Source: a bacterium (lineage in GTDB: Bacteria > CSSED10-310 > JAJRTK01). From it: a stretch of 35,333 nucleotides of DNA. Numbering within the stretch: position 1 is the stretch's first letter; each line of letters starts with the position of its first letter. Location: assembly GCA_024278345.1 (NCBI GenBank), contig JAJRTK010000120.1:1-35333 (forward strand), read 5' to 3'. Shown one piece after another: positions 18,873 to 26,216 of this stretch. The notes beneath the pieces are model-generated. The model searched no databases and had not been told where the DNA came from. It worked only from the letters and a program-made list of their open reading frames with translations. A program made the translations under genes and the position numbers.

Positions 18873-19925
18873 TCAGGCTGTTTCGGGATCCAAGAGCTGC
18901 GGGTAGAGGGCGAGGGGGTCTCCCGTCAATTCCTCGGCCAGCCCGAGGCAGAAGGTGCGCGGTCGTTCTTTTCGAGGCATCCCGGAGACCAGGCGGTGGG
19001 CCTGTTCGTTGATTCTCCGAATTTCAGGCAACTGGGGCGAATGAAACCATATCTGGCGAATGGTCTGCTGGTGGAGGTTTCCCACGGGTCGCCGCCACTG
19101 GACGCAGGGATAGACGTTGCCATAGGGATCGATGGTCAAGGTGGTGGCGCCGGTTCCGCAGTGCTTCTTGGGGAACAGGGGAGTCTTGGAAGCCGTGTAG
19201 GAGTCTGGGGAAGCCGTCGTTGTTTTGCCTGAGACCGGCTCAAGGGTGCAAGCGGTTCGAACTTGGGCTTCTTGGAGAAGGCGCAGGCGGTTCCCAGCGG
19301 CTGGCGAAGGAGCGATGGACAAGGGGGTCCGATCTCCGTCATCCCGTGGAGTCACCACGCTATCGACGATGAGAAGGGCGTCCAGACTTTGAGCGAGTTC
19401 GAACATGGATTCGATTTCGGCTTCGTTCCAGCGGGTCATGGTGGTCTGAAGCCGAAAGCGCAAGCCCAATGCTCGAAGCCCTTGAAGATTCGAAAGCAAC
19501 CGGTCAAAACTTCCTACGACCTGGGTTTGGCGGTCGTGGGTCTTCGCGGTGGCCCCGTGGAGGCTGATTTCGATGACGTAGGGATCGAGTTCCCGTTGGA
19601 TGCGCTTGGCGACATTCTCCCCGAGAGCGTGGCCGTTGCTTTTGAGGCGAAGGACGAATCCCAGCTCGCGGGCTTTTCTGCCCACGGGCCAGAAACAGGG
19701 GCTCGCCAGAGGCTCGCCTCCGGAAAGGGTCAGTTCGAGGACTTGGAGTTCGGCCAGTTCCTCCAGGAGACGCTCATAGTCCTGCCGTTGGAGGGGTTTT
19801 CCCGTCAGTCCGAGATCGTTGTAGCAGAAAAAGCAATCGAGATTGCAGCGGTAGGTCAATTCCAGCAACACCGAGAGCAGGCAATTCTTGGCCCGCCCTT
19901 CTTCCACGAGCTTGAAGTAGGTCAT
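18873..19925 (-). CDS. radical SAM enzyme with reduced SPASM-type C-terminus (peptide modification)
   Basis: 350 residues. The radical SAM [4Fe-4S] motif CX3CX2C is at Cys27/31/34 (TYRCNLDCFFCYND), followed by the SGGEPL motif (68-73) and the ISLHGATAKTHD segment typical of PqqE-like enzymes. The C-terminal part has Cys256-x12-Gly269-x4-Cys274 (CGTGATTLTIDPYGNVYPC), the first half of a SPASM motif, but downstream only Cys326 remains where SPASM proteins usually have four to five cysteines. It may therefore bind one auxiliary cluster. The ATG overlaps the stop of the PqqD-like gene (ATGA, 19922-19925). The expected reaction is radical modification of a PqqD-bound ribosomal peptide; the chemistry cannot be told from sequence. 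Confidence 0.88.
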   Translation of the reverse strand: MTYFKLVEEGRAKNCLLSVLLELTYRCNLDCFFCYNDLGLTGKPLQRQDYERLLEELAELQVLELTLSGGEPLASPCFWPVGRKARELGFVLRLKSNGHALGENVAKRIQRELDPYVIEISLHGATAKTHDRQTQVVGSFDRLLSNLQGLRALGLRFRLQTTMTRWNEAEIESMFELAQSLDALLIVDSVVTPRDDGDRTPLSIAPSPAAGNRLRLLQEAQVRTACTLEPVSGKTTTASPDSYTASKTPLFPKKHCGTGATTLTIDPYGNVYPCVQWRRPVGNLHQQTIRQIWFHSPQLPEIRRINEQAHRLVSGMPRKERPRTFCLGLAEELTGDPLALYPQLLDPETA

Positions 19926-20197
19926 GCAGTCTCTCCGGGAGCTGGTTCCAGAACTCCGAGCTCCAAGAGCTCCTCGACGAAACGGTTCGTATCTTCCTTC
20001 AAGATTCTCTTCTCAACGTCGAACTCGCCCGTCAACAAGGAAACGATTTCGGGCACGGAACGTCCCTCCACAAGGAGCTGGAGAATCCGAGCACCCACGC
20101 CGTTGATCCCAAGAGCCTCACCGGCTGCCTGGCGGATGAGGACTCCCTGCTGGAGAATGCGGCGAAATCGAACGTCTTTAGCAAGAACCAGTTTCAT
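19922..20197 (-). CDS. PqqD-like peptide chaperone (RRE)
   Basis: 91 residues from ATG 20197 (MKLVLAKDVRFRRILQQGVL), preferred over an upstream TTG because a GGAGAGGA ribosome site precedes it. PqqD features are the early beta-hairpin, the GVLIRQAAGEALGINGVGARIL segment and the LLTGEFDVEKRILKEDTNRFVEELLELGVL helices. PqqD-family proteins bind the leader of a ribosomal peptide and deliver it to a radical SAM partner. It overlaps the upstream kinase-like gene by 20 bases and the downstream radical SAM gene by 4, so the three are translated as one unit. Confidence 0.85.
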   Translation of the reverse strand: MKLVLAKDVRFRRILQQGVLIRQAAGEALGINGVGARILQLLVEGRSVPEIVSLLTGEFDVEKRILKEDTNRFVEELLELGVLEPAPGETA

Positions 20198-21143
20198 TCC
20201 ATCCTCTCCGGTCTCTTTCCTCAACAAGCTCTACCAGGCCCTGCAGCTGGCCATCGAGGGAAAAATCCAAGACATAGCCCGGAACCTCTTCTACCAGTGC
20301 CAAAAGGTTCTCCTCAAGGCGATGAATGCGGAACGGATCGCAATTGACAAAGGGGGCGCAAGCAACCAGCAGAGCAAAAGTACTACCCGTTTCCATGATG
20401 GCTACGGCATCGGCCTCCGACTGGCGGAGCTTGCAAAGAAACTCCAGAGGCCTGGGGGGCAAAATCTCCAGCCTTTCCCTGCCAAAATCCCCCGCAAAGG
20501 GGACCTGTTGAACAGAGACTCTCTTCCCCGTCGGTACGATGGCGTTGAGGTCGTCGCTATAGATTTCCCATCCTCGATGAGCAGCGAGACGGCTGAGAGT
20601 ACTCTTGCCAGCCCCCGAATGGCCCGGGAACAACCAGCTACGGTAACCATCGCTCAGGGCAGCGCTGTGAATGAGGACTCCGCCATTTTCCAACAACGCG
20701 TAGGCGCTGGCAACGCGGAGGAGATTCGCGAATCCCAAGATGAAATCGCTCTTCGTTTCACTGCAAGTCCAGAGGCCCACGCGAAGCCGGGGATAGAGAG
20801 AAAGAAAGCCCATGAGCTGGTAGCCGGCCATCTTCACATGCTCGGAGTGGTATTGGAAGTCGAATTGGACGTCCCAGCCGGCCAGGTCGAAGTGGTGAAA
20901 GTCCTCTCTTGCCGAGCGGAAGACTTTGAACTCGATGGCTTTTTTGTCTGTTTCAATATCTGGTGCAACGACCAGGTCGCCGAAACGCTCTTCGATGGCC
21001 TCTTGGAAGCCGGGGGTCAGACCGGTCATGGAATAGGTCGCTCCCAGAAAGTCCAGGCTCACCTGAGCGGTTCCCCAGTGCTCCCCGGCCAACCGAGCGG
21101 GAAAGAGATCCGGGACAGAAACGAATCGATCTGCAAAGGCCAT
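20178..21143 (-). CDS. HprK-like kinase of peptide-modification cassette
   Basis: 321 residues from ATG 21143; TTG/GTG starts up to 21161 are also possible and no strong ribosome site decides. Residues about 150-210 carry the HPr kinase/phosphorylase core: VLIHSAAL, Walker A GHSGAGKST (174-182) and the acidic SDDLN (196-200). The N-terminal 140 residues (beta-rich) do not match the HprK N-domain that I know. HprK-like proteins without a phosphotransferase context occur next to PqqD and radical SAM genes in proposed peptide cassettes such as the SynChlorMet type; their substrate is unknown. First gene of the hprK-like/pqqD-like/radical SAM unit. Confidence 0.78.
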   Translation of the reverse strand: MAFADRFVSVPDLFPARLAGEHWGTAQVSLDFLGATYSMTGLTPGFQEAIEERFGDLVVAPDIETDKKAIEFKVFRSAREDFHHFDLAGWDVQFDFQYHSEHVKMAGYQLMGFLSLYPRLRVGLWTCSETKSDFILGFANLLRVASAYALLENGGVLIHSAALSDGYRSWLFPGHSGAGKSTLSRLAAHRGWEIYSDDLNAIVPTGKRVSVQQVPFAGDFGRERLEILPPRPLEFLCKLRQSEADAVAIMETGSTFALLVACAPFVNCDPFRIHRLEENLLALVEEVPGYVLDFSLDGQLQGLVELVEERDRRGWNETGSC

Positions 21144-21206
21144 GGACGCCGACACCGGCAAGGGTTATGGGTTCGGCCACGGGGTCGTGGCAGGCAATGG
21201 GGTAAA

Positions 21207-21240
21207 AGGAAAAGGGCGTGACTAAGCACGCCCTTTTCCT
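21207..21240 (-). terminator. perfect 14-bp hairpin, likely (bidirectional) terminator or attenuator
   Basis: AGGAAAAGGGCGTG (21207-21220) and CACGCCCTTTTCCT (21227-21240) are fully complementary around a 6-base loop. On the minus strand the right arm ends CCCTTTTCCTTTT, giving a modest U-rich tail. It lies between rpsU and the HprK-like/PqqD/radical SAM cassette. Confidence 0.5.
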
Positions 21241-21243
21241 CAA

Positions 21244-21369
21244 TCATTGGCAACAAATCTCACACGCCAGCGATGGAGCCACCAACCCAGGACCGTAGCT
21301 TGAAGCAGCGCAAGCTGTCCCAGCGCTCCCCGGCAGGGTCCTCAGGAGCCGGAGAAGCTCGAAGGCCAC
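21244..21369 (-). CDS. possible small Cys-rich ORF (41 aa), uncertain
   Basis: GTG-initiated frame beginning MAFELLRLLRTLPG and ending LACEICCQ, with four cysteines in the second half (one at residue 20, three in the last six residues). The stop is 3 bases ahead of the 14-bp hairpin and it lies just upstream of the peptide-modification cassette, a typical place for a precursor gene. Against it: GGAGG is only 2 bases from the GTG, there is no ATG, and no RiPP leader motif is recognisable. It may be chance in a GC-rich rpsU 3' region. Confidence 0.15.
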   Translation of the reverse strand: MAFELLRLLRTLPGSAGTACAASSYGPGLVAPSLACEICCQ

Positions 21370-21448
21370 GGCCTCCGGGGCAACTCGGCCTCAAAGCCCC
21401 CAAGGGAGCAGTGAGAACAGGCTGAAAGCCGCTTCGAGAATCCTGGAT

Positions 21449-21661
21449 TCAACCGTGTTCCTTCATCTCTTTGAGGCGGTTTTTGCGAGCGCGGCGGACA
21501 GCTTTGATCTTTTTCCTGCGGCGGACAGCGCTCGGCTTTTCGAAGGCCATATTCTTCTTGATATCTCGAATGATGCCTTCGCGTTCGGTCTTTTTCTTGA
21601 AACGGCGGAGTGCTTTTTTGAAATCGCCGTCGACTTTGACTTCAACTCTTGTAACCGGCAT
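21449..21661 (-). CDS. rpsU: 30S ribosomal protein bS21
   Basis: 70 residues from ATG 21661 (MPVTRVEVKVDGDFKKALRR), the normal bS21 length. The FKKKTEREGIIRDIKKNMAFEKPSA and RRRKKIKAVRRARKNRLKEMK segments are characteristic of the family. Upstream in-frame starts would add 41 residues unlike bS21 and were not used. It is divergent from mgtE and may share a transcript with the downstream peptide-modification cassette if the intervening hairpin is leaky. Confidence 0.95.
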   Translation of the reverse strand: MPVTRVEVKVDGDFKKALRRFKKKTEREGIIRDIKKNMAFEKPSAVRRRKKIKAVRRARKNRLKEMKEHG

Positions 21662-21761
21662 AAAGAACAACGGAACTCTTAACGAGTCCCTCTCCCTCAC
21701 TCCCTTCTCTTTCGCGTCTTCAAGCTTCAGTGCTTTCCTTCGGTCTGAAGGTTCGGGCGGG

Positions 21762-21791
21762 ATTAAAGCATACCCGACGCTCACTTGGCAA
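21762..21791 (-). promoter_or_regulatory. candidate rpsU promoter
   Basis: On the minus strand TTGCCA (21791-21786) and TTTAAT (21767-21762) are spaced by 18 bases, leaving a leader of about 100 bases before the rpsU ATG. It is weak but is the only reasonable match in the 169-bp divergent region. Confidence 0.3.
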
Positions 21792-21830
21792 GCGCACGCG
21801 GCTTTTCCTGCTCACCTTCGGAGATACTCC

Positions 21831-23213
21831 ATGCTAGGTTCCAAGAACCGAATACGGCTCCAATCCTTCAAGATATTTGTCTCCCGCGGGGCGATGTCGA
21901 AGGTCCAGAAGCTCCTCCAGAAGTCGCATCCGGCGGATCTGGGGATGATCCTACCCTACCTTCGGCCCTCGGAAGCTCAGACAATCCTCACCCAGATAGC
22001 CCACCGCGGGAAGCAGGCTCAAGTCCTAGCCAGCGCCAGACCGGACAGCGCCGCGGAGCTTCTTCGGCAGCTCGACATCCCCCTGAGCGCCGCGATTCTC
22101 CAGGAAATGTCGCCAGACGACTCGGCGCAACTTCTGGAACTTCTGGACGAAGATCTACGGACAAAGCTCTTCGAGCAGATGGCCGAGCTCGAGTCGGAGC
22201 AACTCCAAGATCACCTCGTGTACAAAACCGAGACCGCCGGTCGGCTGATGGTGACTGATTTCTTGGCCCTCAGCCCGAAGGAGACGGTGGCGGACGCCAT
22301 CGAGGCACTTCGGAAAGCGCCCTCTTTAGAGGTAGTGTACTATCTTTATCTGGTCTCGGGATCGGGAAAGCTCCAGGGCGTCGTCTCGCTGCGGCAACTT
22401 CTTCTTGTGGCACCCGAGACGGAGCTCCGGGAGATTATGTCTCCCAACGTGATTTCAGCTCGGATCGACGAGGATCAGGAGGTGGTGGCGGCAAGGGTCG
22501 ATAGGTACGACCTTCTGGCACTGCCGGTGGTGGACCACGTGGGCCGGATGGTGGGCGTGGTCACCGTGGACGACGTCATCGACGTCATCAAGGACGAAGC
22601 GACGGAAGACATGCTGCGGATGGCGGGCGCCAGCGCGGACGATCCGCTACTCACGGGTTCGACTCTCACCAGCGTCCGCTTGCGGTCGCCTTGGCTCTTG
22701 GCTTCCTCGTTTGCGGGGATGTTCAATTTTTTCGTCATGCACCAGTTCGAGGATCTCTTGTCGAGGGCCGTGCTTTTGGCGGGGTTCGTTCCCATCGTCC
22801 TCGGGATGGGGGGGAATGTGGGTTCCCAGTCAGCCACGCTCCTCGTACGCGGACTGGCCCTGCGCATCGTGGATGGCAGTCAGTATTTCCGGCTGATGCT
22901 TCGGCAGCTCAAGGTGGGCCTGACCCTGGGAGTGGGGTATGGGATCATCGTTGCGGGCCTGGTTCTTGGCGCGAACCTAGTGGGCGGCTTCGGGAGCGAG
23001 GGAGCGACAGTCTTCCAGTTGGCGGGGACAGCCGGGCTGGGCATCTTTTGTTCGATGATGGTGGCCACGACTATCGGCACGACGGTTCCGCTGGTTCTGG
23101 ACTGGCTGGGGATCGATCCGGCCATCGCTACAGGCCCCATCGTCACGACCTCTACTGACATGTTCGGCTGCTTGGCCTATTTCGGGATCGCCACGTTGCT
23201 GATTGGGGGTTGA
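21831..23213 (+). CDS. mgtE: magnesium transporter MgtE
   Basis: 460-residue Mg2+ channel/transporter. ATG 21831 has GGAG 7 bases upstream and starts the MgtE N-domain (about 10-125), a superhelical Mg2+-sensing module. Two CBS domains follow (about 130-255; MSPNVISARIDEDQEVVAAR, VDDVIDVIKDEATEDM), a connecting helix, and five membrane helices from about 280 with the hallmark GMGGNVGSQSATLLVRGLA and the TTSTD element near the C-terminus. All regions and the expected length are present. Divergent from rpsU. I see no clear M-box-like element in the 169-bp upstream region. Confidence 0.96.
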   Translation: MLGSKNRIRLQSFKIFVSRGAMSKVQKLLQKSHPADLGMILPYLRPSEAQTILTQIAHRGKQAQVLASARPDSAAELLRQLDIPLSAAILQEMSPDDSAQLLELLDEDLRTKLFEQMAELESEQLQDHLVYKTETAGRLMVTDFLALSPKETVADAIEALRKAPSLEVVYYLYLVSGSGKLQGVVSLRQLLLVAPETELREIMSPNVISARIDEDQEVVAARVDRYDLLALPVVDHVGRMVGVVTVDDVIDVIKDEATEDMLRMAGASADDPLLTGSTLTSVRLRSPWLLASSFAGMFNFFVMHQFEDLLSRAVLLAGFVPIVLGMGGNVGSQSATLLVRGLALRIVDGSQYFRLMLRQLKVGLTLGVGYGIIVAGLVLGANLVGGFGSEGATVFQLAGTAGLGIFCSMMVATTIGTTVPLVLDWLGIDPAIATGPIVTTSTDMFGCLAYFGIATLLIGG

Positions 23214-23501
23214 AACTCAAGGCCTTCCGGCCTGCATTCGACGGATTGCGGGGGGAGGGCAACGAAAGTGCGGTAGAACGATGAAGGGGCGCGAACGGCT
23301 GTGAGCGACCCGAAAGGAACGCAACCAGGAGGAGCTGTTCCGGAGAAATGGATTCGTGCGCCTAGCTCTGAGCCCTCCGGCACTGAAAGAGAGGTCCGCG
23401 TTTGCGAGTTTTGCCCCTGGGTCTCTAGTTTCGTTCCCTGGGGCGAGGGCGTGCTGTTTTGGTGTGGCATCGGACATTGCTGGTGGAAGGGGAACAGGGA
23501 A
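23214..23501. other. leader region of the GH57 gene with repeats
   Basis: 288 bp without a supported gene. It opens with the hairpin AGGCC-TTCC-GGCCT (23220-23233), then a degenerate relative of the intergenic repeat: GACGGATTGC near 23241, GATGAAGGGGCGCG near 23281 and GGAACGCAACC near 23317, which also occur around 7815-7875. The downstream reading frame stays open through part of this stretch, but the translation has no GH57 character, so it is treated as non-coding. Confidence 0.5.
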
Positions 23502-26216
23502 ATGACGAAGGAGAAGGCGAGATATATTTGCATTCACGGGCACTTCTATCAGCCGCCGCGGGAGAGTCCGTGGCTCGATGCAGTGGAGCGGCAGGATTCG
23601 GCTCATCCTTACCATGACTGGAACGAGCGGATCACGGCGGAATGTTATGCTCCCAATTCGTCGTCGCGGATTCTGGATGAGCGGGGCGACATTGCGCGCA
23701 TCGTCAACAACTATTCGAGGATAAGCTTCAATTTTGGAGCGACATTGCTGTCCTGGATGGAGACGAATGCGCCTCGAACGTACCAGAAGATTCTTGCGGC
23801 GGACCGGGAGAGCCAGGGTCGGTTTTCCGGGCATGGGTCGGCGCTGGCGCAAGCCTACAACCACGTTATCCTGCCTCTGGCCAACCGGCGGGACAAAGAG
23901 ACTCAAGTGATCTGGGGGATCCGGGACTTCCGGCACCGGTTCGGTCGGATGCCCGAAGGGATGTGGCTTCCGGAGACGGCGGTGGACCTGGAGACGCTGG
24001 AAGTCCTGGCGGAGCATGGGATTCGTTTCACCATCCTGGCGCCCGGGCAGGCGGGAAAAGTGCGGCCGTTGACGGCGGGGAGCGACGCTGCGGTAAGTGG
24101 TGGCGAGGGCCGGCCGCAAGCGCCTGGAGCGGGTCGATCCTTGGCGGCGGAAGGCAAGGAGGGAGCGGCGCCGGAAGCAGGAGTGTTCAGGAGGGAAAAA
24201 AGCGGCAGGGGCGAGGCGGATCTGCCGAATGGACATGCGGACCCGTTCGATGGCCTTTTCGACGGGCGGGCTGATGAAGTGACCCAGGCGGATCCGCCGA
24301 ATGGAAGCATGGACCCGTCCGATGACCTTTCCGTTGGCCGGGCCGAGGAAGCGAACTGGGAGGATGTGTCGGACGGAAGCGTCGATCCGACTCGGGCCTA
24401 TCTCCAGAAACTCCCGTCTGGCCGCAGCATCGCGATTTTTTTCTACGAGGGTGCGGTGTCGAAGGCGGTGGCGTTCGAGCACCTCTTGAACGACGGAGTG
24501 CAGTTCGCTCGGCGGCTAGAAGGCATTTTCGGGGCGAATGCCGACCACCCGGAGCTCGCACACATCGCCGCCGACGGCGAGACCTATGGCCACCATCACC
24601 GCCACGGAGAGATGGCCCTGAGCTTTGCGCTGGAATTCGTCGAGAACGAGGGCCTGGCACAGTTGACGAACTATGGGGAGTACCTGGCGCTCCACCCGCC
24701 GACTCACCAGGTGCGAATTCAGGAAAAGACATCCTGGAGCTGTATCCACGGGGTGGAGCGTTGGCGGAGTGACTGCGGGTGCGGTTCCACGGGGCAGCCG
24801 GGATGGAGCCTGGAGTGGCGCAAAGATCTCCGGGATGCGCTGGACTGGTTGCGGGACGAGCTGGCGGGGTTTTACGAGGAGCGGGCCGGGAAGCTCCTTC
24901 GGGACCCGTGGGCGGCGCGGAACGACTACCTGGAGCTGGTCCTGGACCGTTCCCGGTCGGCTCGGGCGCGGTTCCTGCATCGCCACGCGGTGCGGCGGCT
25001 GGGCGAAGACGAAATCCTGGCGGTCTATAGGCTCCTGGAGATGCAACGGCATGCGCAGCTCATGTACACGAGCTGCGGTTGGTTTTTCGAAGAACTCTCA
25101 AGGATCGAAGGAGTCCAGATCCTTCGGTATGCGAGCCGGGCGATCCAGCTTGGGGAATCTCTCGGGTGCGACGACCTGGAGAAGGGATTCCTGGAACGGT
25201 TGGAACGGGCGAAGAGCAATCTACCGCAGTGGGAAGACGGGCGACGGCTCTATGAAGGGCAGGTGCGTCCTTCCATCGTCACCTTGCGCGACGTTGGCGC
25301 CCACTATGCTGTTACATCCCTATTCCAGGGGCTCAACGGCTCCGAGGGAGACAATGCCCACGAAGTGGAGCGGACAGATTCCCGCATCCTGGCTGTGGGT
25401 AAGGCGCGGCTGGCGACGGGGCGGCTTCTTGTCCGCTCGCGGATCACGCGGGAATCCGCTCACCTTTGCTTCGGGATCCTCCATTTTGGCGACCACAACC
25501 TGAGCGGCGGCATTTGCGAGTTCCCCGGTGAAGTCCGCTATCGCCACATTGCGCGAGACCTGGCAGCTGCCTTTTCAAGAGCCGATCTCACGGAAGTTCT
25601 AAAGCTCATCGACCACCACTTCCAAGGAGCTTCCTATTCGGTGAAGTCGCTCTTTCGGGATGCACAGCGGCGGATTCTCGGGCAGGTTTTGGCCTCCAAC
25701 CTCAAAGAGGTCCAGCAGACTTACGAAAAGCTCTACAACGACCAAGCACCCCTCATGCATTTCCTGACGAACCTGGAGATCCCTCTTCCCAAGGCCTTCC
25801 AGGTGGCGGCGGAGCAGGTCTTGAACCACCGCCTCCAAAGGGAAATCGAAAAAAAGGAGCCCGACGTCGAACGAATCTCCCATCTCTTCCAGGAGGCTCA
25901 GAGGGGAGGCATCCCCGTGGATCACGCCGGAATCGGCTTTGCCCTATGCCAAAGCTTCAGGGAAAAGATGCGCCGGTTCCTCCACGAGCCACAAAACCTC
26001 GAGATTCTGAAACAGGCGCAAAAAATGTCGGCGATGATCCGAAAGCTCTCTCTTTCGGTGGACATCTGGGAAGCACAAAACCTCTACTATCGGGTGCTGC
26101 AAGGGGAGCATGCCGCCGCTGGGCGGCGTGCGGAAGAAGGCGACGGCGCAAGCCGCGTCTGGCTGCGCTATTTCGAGGCTCTTGGAAAGAGCCTCAAGGT
26201 GCGGATCCGTCGGTAG
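23502..26216 (+). CDS. glycoside hydrolase family 57 protein with DUF3536-type region
   Basis: 904 residues from ATG 23502, which begins the GH57 fold (ICIHGHFYQPPRE, 9-21) and has GGAAGGGG about 9 bases ahead. Conserved segments: RMPEGMWLPETAVDLETL (Glu/Asp-rich, from about 151), SGRSIAIFFYEGAVSKAVAFE and DGETYGHHHR (from Asp358), then a long helical C-terminal part as in DUF3536 proteins (SWSCIHGVERWRSDCGC; MYTSCGWFFEELSRIE). It probably acts on alpha-glucans such as glycogen in the cytoplasm; no signal peptide is seen. An acidic insert (about 195-290) ends in three 24-residue repeats not expected in the family. Its last 23 bases overlap the convergent phosphatase gene. Confidence 0.9.
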   Translation: MTKEKARYICIHGHFYQPPRESPWLDAVERQDSAHPYHDWNERITAECYAPNSSSRILDERGDIARIVNNYSRISFNFGATLLSWMETNAPRTYQKILAADRESQGRFSGHGSALAQAYNHVILPLANRRDKETQVIWGIRDFRHRFGRMPEGMWLPETAVDLETLEVLAEHGIRFTILAPGQAGKVRPLTAGSDAAVSGGEGRPQAPGAGRSLAAEGKEGAAPEAGVFRREKSGRGEADLPNGHADPFDGLFDGRADEVTQADPPNGSMDPSDDLSVGRAEEANWEDVSDGSVDPTRAYLQKLPSGRSIAIFFYEGAVSKAVAFEHLLNDGVQFARRLEGIFGANADHPELAHIAADGETYGHHHRHGEMALSFALEFVENEGLAQLTNYGEYLALHPPTHQVRIQEKTSWSCIHGVERWRSDCGCGSTGQPGWSLEWRKDLRDALDWLRDELAGFYEERAGKLLRDPWAARNDYLELVLDRSRSARARFLHRHAVRRLGEDEILAVYRLLEMQRHAQLMYTSCGWFFEELSRIEGVQILRYASRAIQLGESLGCDDLEKGFLERLERAKSNLPQWEDGRRLYEGQVRPSIVTLRDVGAHYAVTSLFQGLNGSEGDNAHEVERTDSRILAVGKARLATGRLLVRSRITRESAHLCFGILHFGDHNLSGGICEFPGEVRYRHIARDLAAAFSRADLTEVLKLIDHHFQGASYSVKSLFRDAQRRILGQVLASNLKEVQQTYEKLYNDQAPLMHFLTNLEIPLPKAFQVAAEQVLNHRLQREIEKKEPDVERISHLFQEAQRGGIPVDHAGIGFALCQSFREKMRRFLHEPQNLEILKQAQKMSAMIRKLSLSVDIWEAQNLYYRVLQGEHAAAGRRAEEGDGASRVWLRYFEALGKSLKVRIRR
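24216..24401 (+). repeat. 72-bp tandem repeat inside the GH57 gene
   Basis: Starts at 24216, 24288 and 24360 are exactly 72 bases apart and in frame. The copies begin ADLPNGHADPFDG, ADPPNGSMDPSDD and EDVSDGSVDPTRA. The third copy runs into normal GH57 sequence (DGSVDPTRAY ... LPSGRSIA), so the first two look like duplications of the family's own segment. Confidence 0.8.

Larger units (their letters stand above)
21144..21448. other. 305-bp gap between rpsU and the kinase-like gene
   Basis: On the minus strand, leaving rpsU, it holds a possible Cys-rich small ORF (21369-21244), then a perfect 14-bp inverted repeat (21240-21207) and a smaller hairpin GCCACG/CGTGGC (21176-21191). No good promoter for the kinase-like gene is visible in the 60 bp after the large hairpin, so the cassette may depend on read-through or on a non-canonical promoter. 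Confidence 0.5.

Noticed and set aside
19263-21221. Plus-strand open frame of 652 codons
   Set aside because: It is antisense to the radical SAM, PqqD-like and kinase-like genes, whose minus-strand products carry clear motifs; the plus translation has none.
23465-23481. Sigma-54-like TGGC...TTGC ahead of the GH57 gene
   Set aside because: The GG to GC spacing is 11 bases rather than the required 10.
23301-23501. 67-codon N-terminal extension of the GH57 frame
   Set aside because: Family homology starts at MTKEKARYICIHGHFYQPP; the upstream part overlaps repeat-like intergenic DNA.
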